Shown here in pieces: positions 7,197 through 10,757 of a stretch of DNA of 10,757 bases (the first letter of the stretch is position 1; each line of letters opens with the position of its first letter). The stretch spans positions 1 through 10,757 of the forward strand of contig JADHWZ010000062.1 in the NCBI GenBank assembly GCA_016783225.1. Reading direction: 5' to 3'. The DNA is from Dehalococcoidia bacterium. Lineage in GTDB: Bacteria; Chloroflexota; Dehalococcoidia; GIF9; UBA5620. Position numbers and translations under genes: made by a program. Below the pieces are notes generated by a model. The model made no database searches and was not told where the DNA came from. It saw only the letters and a list, made by a program, of their open reading frames with translations.

Positions 7197-7497
7197 GTGG
7201 CAGAGGTACGAAGAGAAAGATGGGGTAGCGGACTGTTTTTCATATTCGCTGCCATAGGCTCGGCAATAGGTCTGGGCAACGTGTGGAGATTTCCGTACCT
7301 GACCTATGAATATGGTGGCGGAGCGTTCTTGATGGCATGGCTTATTGGTCTTATTGTGATGGGAATCCCGTGGATGATGATGGAGTTTGGGATGGGCCGC
7401 TTCCATGATATGGGTCATACTGGCAGTAACTCTGGTGCTCAGCTTTGTGTTCCAGGCAATCAAGACCAAACCACGTAAGGAGGACGAGGACAAATGA
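7197..7497 (+). pseudogene. Sodium:neurotransmitter symporter (SNF family), internally deleted and frameshifted
   Basis: From GTG 7197, with GGAGG at 7185-7189 seven bases upstream, the frame encodes the unmistakable N terminus of an SNF/LeuT-type sodium-coupled amino-acid transporter: WGSG, then FAAIGSAIGLGNVWRFPY with the sodium-site region of helix 1, YEYGGGAFL, and helix 2 ending MMMEFGMG. After about residue 68 the frame loses family character and ends at TAA 7476-7478. From about 7399 a different frame, shifted by one base, reads MIWVILAVTLVLSFVFQ followed by a basic/acidic tail (AIKTKPRKEDEDK) and TGA 7495-7497, which looks like the last helix and C terminus of the same kind of transporter. 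Normal members have about 440-520 residues, so roughly the middle three quarters is missing and the ends are out of frame. It cannot be a working transporter. Confidence 0.85.
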
Positions 7498-7601
7498 GTA
7501 CCGCTCCAATAATTACCACCGTCGTCATGTGGCTACTATTCATTGGTGTGTTAGGCTTTTGTTTCTCTCGTTTGGGGAAGGGTGGTAAGTGGGAAGACTG
7601 A
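7494..7601 (+). CDS. Tiny SNF-transporter companion subunit (MetS-like)
   Basis: The 35-residue frame starts at ATG 7494, overlapping the symporter stop as ATGA. It has a strong AAGGAGG site at 7477-7483 ten bases upstream, inside the symporter's last codons. The product has one hydrophobic helix (TVVMWLLFIGVLGFCF) and a short basic tail ending SRLGKGGKWED. Bacterial SNF transporters such as MetP are often followed by a one-helix small subunit (MetS type) encoded in just this overlapping position, so the position and topology support that call; sequence alone would not. It appears intact although its transporter partner is destroyed, so it is probably an orphan. It may also serve another SNF transporter elsewhere in the genome. 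Confidence 0.65.
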   Translation: MSTAPIITTVVMWLLFIGVLGFCFSRLGKGGKWED

Positions 7602-7717
7602 GAAGTAGCTAGTTTTCAGCGTTGAGGGCCAGGGCTGGAACCTAACGGCTTTCTCTTCTCGGTCTCTTTATATGCCTTCTCTTCATCGTATGTGCTGCTA
7701 CTATCATAAGGCTCTTT

Positions 7718-7828
7718 TACTTGGAAGAAGTTCACTAGGAGGCAAGGGCTAACGTGCTCGAGGAGGGAACTGTCACCATTTATCGGCTGGTCATTGACCA
7801 AACTCTGCTCGAGGCTTATGACTGGTAA
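7718..7828 (+). pseudogene. C-terminal remnant of a second acyl-CoA dehydrogenase
   Basis: In frame with the TAA at 7826-7828, the last 25 codons (from 7751) encode a peptide of which 17 residues are identical, position for position, to the C terminus of the intact acyl-CoA dehydrogenase ending at 9083. These include LEEGT with the glutamate at the catalytic-base position, and TLLE. Similarity extends back through EARAN to a histidine codon at 7733, interrupted by an in-frame TAG at 7736-7738 where the intact gene has arginine, and possibly to a tyrosine codon at 7718. Nothing of the remaining 340 or so codons was recognised upstream, where the symporter operon ends at 7601. This is the tail of a duplicated gene whose body has been deleted. 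It lies 115 bases before the intact copy. Confidence 0.75.
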
Positions 7829-7943
7829 GCAAGAGAATAAACCACTTTCGCAACCGGCCTCAGCCTGTCAGGAGGGCAAGCAAGTTGTTGCCGTGTTTAA
7901 CTTTCATAGATGGCATAAGCGCCGGCCAGGATGACGAGGCAAG

Positions 7944-9083
7944 ATGCAGCAAGCGCAATATGAAAAACTGAAGGCTGACATCTTCAAGTTCCTGTGGCAG
8001 GAAGTCGAGCCTCTAGTTGGGGAGATAGAGACAAGCGGGCGTATTCCCTATGAGAAACTGTTCCCCAAATTCAGGGAGCATGGGCTTTGGGGGTTGCTAA
8101 CACCTGAGGAATACGGTGGGGCTGGGTTGACGGTAACTCAATATTTACCCATCCTGGCAGAAGAGTCAAAGGTTAGCGGCGGAGTGCGAGTATTACTCCA
8201 TGTGCATAATTCAGCCGCCCATGGTATGTGCACCGCCAGGGATGAGCAAAAGAGAGAATACTTGCCCAAGATAGCCACTGGCGAGCTATCAGTGGCATTT
8301 GGCCTTACCGAAGCTACGGCTGGAACTGGGCGTGATATAAAGACAACAGCAGTGAAAAAAGGTGACAACTATATACTTAATGGTGAGAAGCATCTCATCA
8401 CCAATGCCGATTTTGCCAAGCTGTTCATGGTCATCTGCTATACCAACAGGGAGCTTGGCTCCAAAGGGGTGAGTAGCCTATTGGTGGACCGGGATACCCC
8501 CGGCTTCACCATCGAGCCGCACCGCCATGTTTTGGGTTGTGTGGGTAGTTCTCACGGGATATTGACTTTCAACGACTGCGTTGTGCCAGGAAATATGGTC
8601 CTCGGCAATGAAGGGGATGGCCTTGGGCTGGCTTTGTCTATGCTTGAGACCAGCCGAGTATTCATCGCTGCATCTTCCTTGGGTACCGCAGAGAGAGCAC
8701 TGGAGTTATCTCTCGATTATGCCAAGAAGAGAGTCACTTTTGGCAAGCCGATTGCCGAGAGAGAGGGAGTCAGGCAGTATTTGGCTGATATGGCCATCGA
8801 TGTCTACGCCCTTAGGACTATGCTGGCTGATGCGGCTCGGAAAATCGACGAGGGAAAGCGAATCCCTGTAGAGGCTTCGGCATGTAAGACATTCGGGGCT
8901 GAAGCGGTATGCCGCGTAACCGAGACAGCCCTGCAGGTCTTCGGCGGCATAGGCTATACGGCAGCTTACCCCATCGAGATGCTTCACCGAGACGCCAGAC
9001 TCAATCTCCTCGAGGAGGGAACCCTCACTATTCAGCGGATGGTCATTGCTCGAACCTTGCTTGAAGGTTATTCCTGGGCCTGA
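7944..9083 (+). CDS. Acyl-CoA dehydrogenase
   Basis: This 379-residue flavoenzyme removes two hydrogens from acyl-CoA to form 2-enoyl-CoA, passing electrons to an electron-transferring flavoprotein or equivalent; it is the first step of beta-oxidation. Residues about 1-115 form the N-terminal helical domain. GLTEATAGTGRD at 120-131 is the FAD/substrate signature, followed by the beta domain to about 225 with NGEKHLITNAD. The C-terminal helical domain carries RVTFGKP at 263-269 and QVFGGIGYT at 331-339. E358 in LEEGT occupies the canonical catalytic-base position of short- and medium-chain type enzymes. Length is normal. The ATG at 7944 has only a short-spaced GAGG (7936-7939) upstream. The short-chain dehydrogenase gene begins 23 bases after the stop, so the two are probably cotranscribed. 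The acyl substrate is not evident, and aromatic or alicyclic acyl-CoA esters are also possible. Confidence 0.95.
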   Translation: MQQAQYEKLKADIFKFLWQEVEPLVGEIETSGRIPYEKLFPKFREHGLWGLLTPEEYGGAGLTVTQYLPILAEESKVSGGVRVLLHVHNSAAHGMCTARDEQKREYLPKIATGELSVAFGLTEATAGTGRDIKTTAVKKGDNYILNGEKHLITNADFAKLFMVICYTNRELGSKGVSSLLVDRDTPGFTIEPHRHVLGCVGSSHGILTFNDCVVPGNMVLGNEGDGLGLALSMLETSRVFIAASSLGTAERALELSLDYAKKRVTFGKPIAEREGVRQYLADMAIDVYALRTMLADAARKIDEGKRIPVEASACKTFGAEAVCRVTETALQVFGGIGYTAAYPIEMLHRDARLNLLEEGTLTIQRMVIARTLLEGYSWA

Positions 9084-9106
9084 GAAGTCCATTACAAGAA
9101 GTAGCT

Positions 9107-9922
9107 ATGTCTTTGAAAGAGTTTGATTTGGCAGGGAAGGCTGCGGTAGTTATCGGGGGTGGCAGAGGTATTGGCAAGGGCATAGCTTTGACTTTGGCTG
9201 AGGCAGGCGCTGATGTAATAGTGGCAGCGCGCACCGCTGAACAGGTTAAGCAAACTGCCTCGGAGATAAGAAGCCTTGGCAGGGAGGGTATTGCTGTGCC
9301 TGCTGATGCTACAAAGGCAGACGACACAGATAAGGTAATATCAGCGGCGATTTCGGCATGGGGCAGGGTAGACATACTGGTTAATAGCGCCGGGTTAGCT
9401 ATCAGAAAACCAATAGTGCCTCTTCCCGGCTACAGACCCGCCTGGGCAGAAGCAGTGCAGGATTTCTCTTCACCGACAAACGAAGAGGAATGGCGCCACA
9501 TGCTAGATGCGAACTTGACCAGCATATTCCTGGCAACCCGTGCTGCAGGTCCATATATGATCCAACAGGGCAAGGGGAAAATCATAAATATAACCTCTGC
9601 GACCGGGGCTAAGGGTTTTGCCTATCAAGTTGTGTACTGCACCACCAAGGCGGCGGTGAGCATGTATACACGTTCGCTGGCGTTGGAGTGGGCGAGATAC
9701 AATATCAATGTCAATGCGTTGGCCCCCGGCTATGTAGCCACTGAGATGACAGCTATGTTCTTTGAAAACGAGGCTGTGCGAGACAGGCTATTACGTTCTG
9801 TTCCACTGAGCCGTCTTGGCCAGCCCAGGGAAGTGGGACTTCTGGCAGTCTACCTGGCTTCAGAAGCTTCAGATTATTTGACCGGACAGACCATCTATCT
9901 TGACGGTGGCCTTTTGGCTTAG
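9107..9922 (+). CDS. Short-chain dehydrogenase/reductase (SDR family)
   Basis: The 271-residue classical SDR oxidises or reduces a hydroxyl/keto group with NAD(P). The cofactor motif GGGRGIG lies at 17-23, but the residue before it is I16 where the family usually has Thr of TGxxxGxG. NSAG (93-96) replaces the usual NNAG. The catalytic set is present: N136 in DANLTS, S164 in NITSATG, Y177 and K181 in YCTTK. Residues about 100-128 (PIVPLPGYRPAWAEAVQDF and on) form a longer than usual loop before the active-site helix, which suggests a specialised substrate pocket. The C terminus LTGQTIYLDGG is typical of FabG-like enzymes. The gene follows the acyl-CoA dehydrogenase by 23 bases and precedes a ruined paralogue, so its substrate is probably a hydroxyacyl or keto compound of that pathway. 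Cofactor preference is not clear from the sequence. The ribosome site (AGAAG) is weak. Confidence 0.93.
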   Translation: MSLKEFDLAGKAAVVIGGGRGIGKGIALTLAEAGADVIVAARTAEQVKQTASEIRSLGREGIAVPADATKADDTDKVISAAISAWGRVDILVNSAGLAIRKPIVPLPGYRPAWAEAVQDFSSPTNEEEWRHMLDANLTSIFLATRAAGPYMIQQGKGKIINITSATGAKGFAYQVVYCTTKAAVSMYTRSLALEWARYNINVNALAPGYVATEMTAMFFENEAVRDRLLRSVPLSRLGQPREVGLLAVYLASEASDYLTGQTIYLDGGLLA

Positions 9923-9943
9923 CAAGTTAAATGGAGGCAGACC

Positions 9944-10261
9944 ATAGACTTAGGCTTAAGGGACAGAGTGGCTCTAGTTATTGGGGCTGGCGGGCACATA
10001 GGGTAGCAAATTGCTATTGCTTTGTCCCAAGAAGGGACAAAGGTAGTTGTTAACGATTACTTCGCCGACCGAGCCAAAGCAGTAGCCGATGGAATCAAGG
10101 CTGATGTAAAGGAGGAGGCCGAGGTGGTAGCCGTGGTAAAGGAAGCCTCGGAGAAGTCTGGTGAGGTAAACATCTTGCTAAACAAGGACGGGGTGCTTAC
10201 AAAAGATATCCAGCCTGCAGTAATTCTGAGACTTACACCTCTAACTCTTGCCTATCCATAA
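9944..10261 (+). pseudogene. Degraded second short-chain dehydrogenase
   Basis: The frame beginning near 9944 encodes an SDR N terminus (DLGLRDRVALVIGAGGHIG), then a TAG at 10004-10006 where a residue such as Gln is expected, then QIAIALSQEGTKVVVNDYF. A GGAGG at 9933-9937 stands six bases before ATA 9944-9946, which suggests the original ATG became ATA. Around 10095 the sequence jumps from the second helix (VADGIK) straight to ADVKEEAEVV, missing about nine codons usually found between them. The NNAG motif is altered to NKDG, and the frame ends at TAA 10259-10261 before any active-site Ser-Tyr-Lys. It is therefore a multiply damaged paralogue, most like FabG-type SDRs. Like its intact neighbour it has Ile-Gly in place of Thr-Gly in the cofactor motif. 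Confidence 0.8.
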
Positions 10262-10309
10262 CATCTTGATTGCAGATGTGGGGTGGATAACTTGGACTTC
10301 ACGGCTTAG

Positions 10310-10507
10310 TGTGGCGAAGGTACCAGCGGTATTGGCCTCTTTGCCGAAGAAATGATGAAATCAGGGTGTCGGGTAACCCAGTATCTTGACACCTTCATTC
10401 CCTTTGGTAGTATTCAGGAGGGTCGGTCTATTAGCTTTGGCAGGCCGTGCGGAACGAAAGCAAGAGCTTTCTCAAAAACGTTTCCACTTACCCAGCTCGT
10501 GGTGTGA
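10310..10507 (+). other. Unidentified open fragment in gene-poor stretch
   Basis: Between the ruined SDR and the tRNA no complete gene is seen. One frame stays open for 65 codons to TGA 10505-10507 and reads plausibly as protein (GTSGIGLFAEEMMKSG, then TQYLDTFIPFGSIQEGR and TKARAFSKTFPLTQLVV). It has no recognised family and no upstream ribosome site, and the stop at 10307 precludes an upstream extension. It may be a piece of another decayed gene. The flanks 10262-10309 and 10508-10589 show nothing. Confidence 0.25.
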
Positions 10508-10589
10508 TATTGAACACTACCTTATTGGCGACTGCCCATTATGGGGTGCTGTGACTCCTGCTGCACAATAGGGGCAAATGTGACCTGCT

Positions 10590-10661
10590 GCCAGCGTAGC
10601 TCAGGGGTAGAGCAGCGGTTTCGTAAACCGCCGGTCGTCAGTTCGAATCTCACCGCTGGCT
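10590..10661 (+). tRNA. tRNA-Thr (anticodon CGT)
   Basis: A full cloverleaf can be drawn. The acceptor stem GCCAGCG (10590-10596) pairs with CGCTGGC (10654-10660). The D arm is GCTC/GAGC, and the anticodon stem GCGGT/ACCGC encloses loop TTCGTAA with anticodon CGT at 10622-10624, which reads ACG (threonine). The variable loop is CGGTC and the T loop TTCGAAT. The T stem GTCAG/CTCAC has one C-C mismatch at its middle pair (10639 with 10651). The discriminator base is T, and no CCA is encoded. The gene lies alone after decayed sequence, a common position for insertion or deletion boundaries. Confidence 0.93.
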
Positions 10662-10757
10662 GTATCTTATCCCACCAGTCACAAACGTATTTCCCTTTAA
10701 TATCGAACTTTGTAAGTGGTATACTGCACATGCGCCAAAACAATTGCAGTAAGGGGG

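Noticed and set aside
7616..7801. 61-codon minus-strand frame with a hydrophilic, charged C-terminal part
   Set aside because: Its 5' half is antisense to the clearly recognisable acyl-CoA dehydrogenase remnant. The charged tail matches nothing known to me, so it was left out despite looking mildly protein-like.
10386..10571. 61-codon plus-strand frame before the tRNA
   Set aside because: Overlaps the more protein-like 10310-10507 fragment in another frame and shows no domain or ribosome site.
10720..10725. TATACT box downstream of the tRNA
   Set aside because: No acceptable -35 at the right distance, and the window ends before any gene is visible.

Overview
The window looks like an accessory stretch of an anaerobic, fatty-acid/acyl-CoA-metabolising bacterium of roughly balanced base composition. 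The combination of beta-oxidation genes, a cytoplasmic DMSO-reductase-type molybdoenzyme, a sodium-symporter gene with a tiny companion subunit and many decayed copies resembles Chloroflexota (Dehalococcoidia-like) genomes. That placement is an inference from gene content, not a measured affiliation.

Layout. (1) 1-1814, plus strand: the 3' part of an enoyl-CoA hydratase and a complete 3-hydroxyacyl-CoA dehydrogenase, which perform consecutive steps of beta-oxidation and are probably cotranscribed. (2) 1815-3107: a gene-poor stretch with a small lipoprotein gene interrupted by one in-frame UGA, a small two-helix membrane protein, and hairpins between convergent genes. (3) 6812-3108, minus strand: a likely three-gene operon of a fumarylacetoacetase-fold hydrolase, a DmsA-like molybdopterin catalytic subunit without a Tat signal, and a DmsB-like four-cluster ferredoxin subunit. 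No membrane anchor is visible. (4) 6813-7196: divergent intergenic region with plus-strand promoter candidates. (5) 7197-7828, plus strand: an internally deleted SNF-family sodium symporter, a 35-residue companion membrane peptide, and the last codons of a lost acyl-CoA dehydrogenase. (6) 7944-9922: an intact acyl-CoA dehydrogenase followed by an intact short-chain dehydrogenase. (7) 9944-10507: a wrecked second short-chain dehydrogenase and an unidentified open fragment. (8) 10590-10661: tRNA-Thr(CGT).

How the genes fit together. The intact genes supply acyl-CoA dehydrogenation, enoyl-CoA hydration and 3-hydroxyacyl-CoA oxidation, plus an extra NAD(P)-dependent alcohol/ketone step. The inserted minus-strand operon could be a soluble molybdenum hydroxylase, transhydroxylase or reductase whose product is cleaved by the hydrolase, but its substrate cannot be read from sequence.

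The most notable features are this anchorless, signal-less Mo-enzyme operon; the lipoprotein whose only interruption is a UGA followed at once by a foldable stem-loop; and the clustering of several independent gene relics (symporter, acyl-CoA dehydrogenase, short-chain dehydrogenase) between intact paralogues. The relics suggest ongoing gene duplication and decay.
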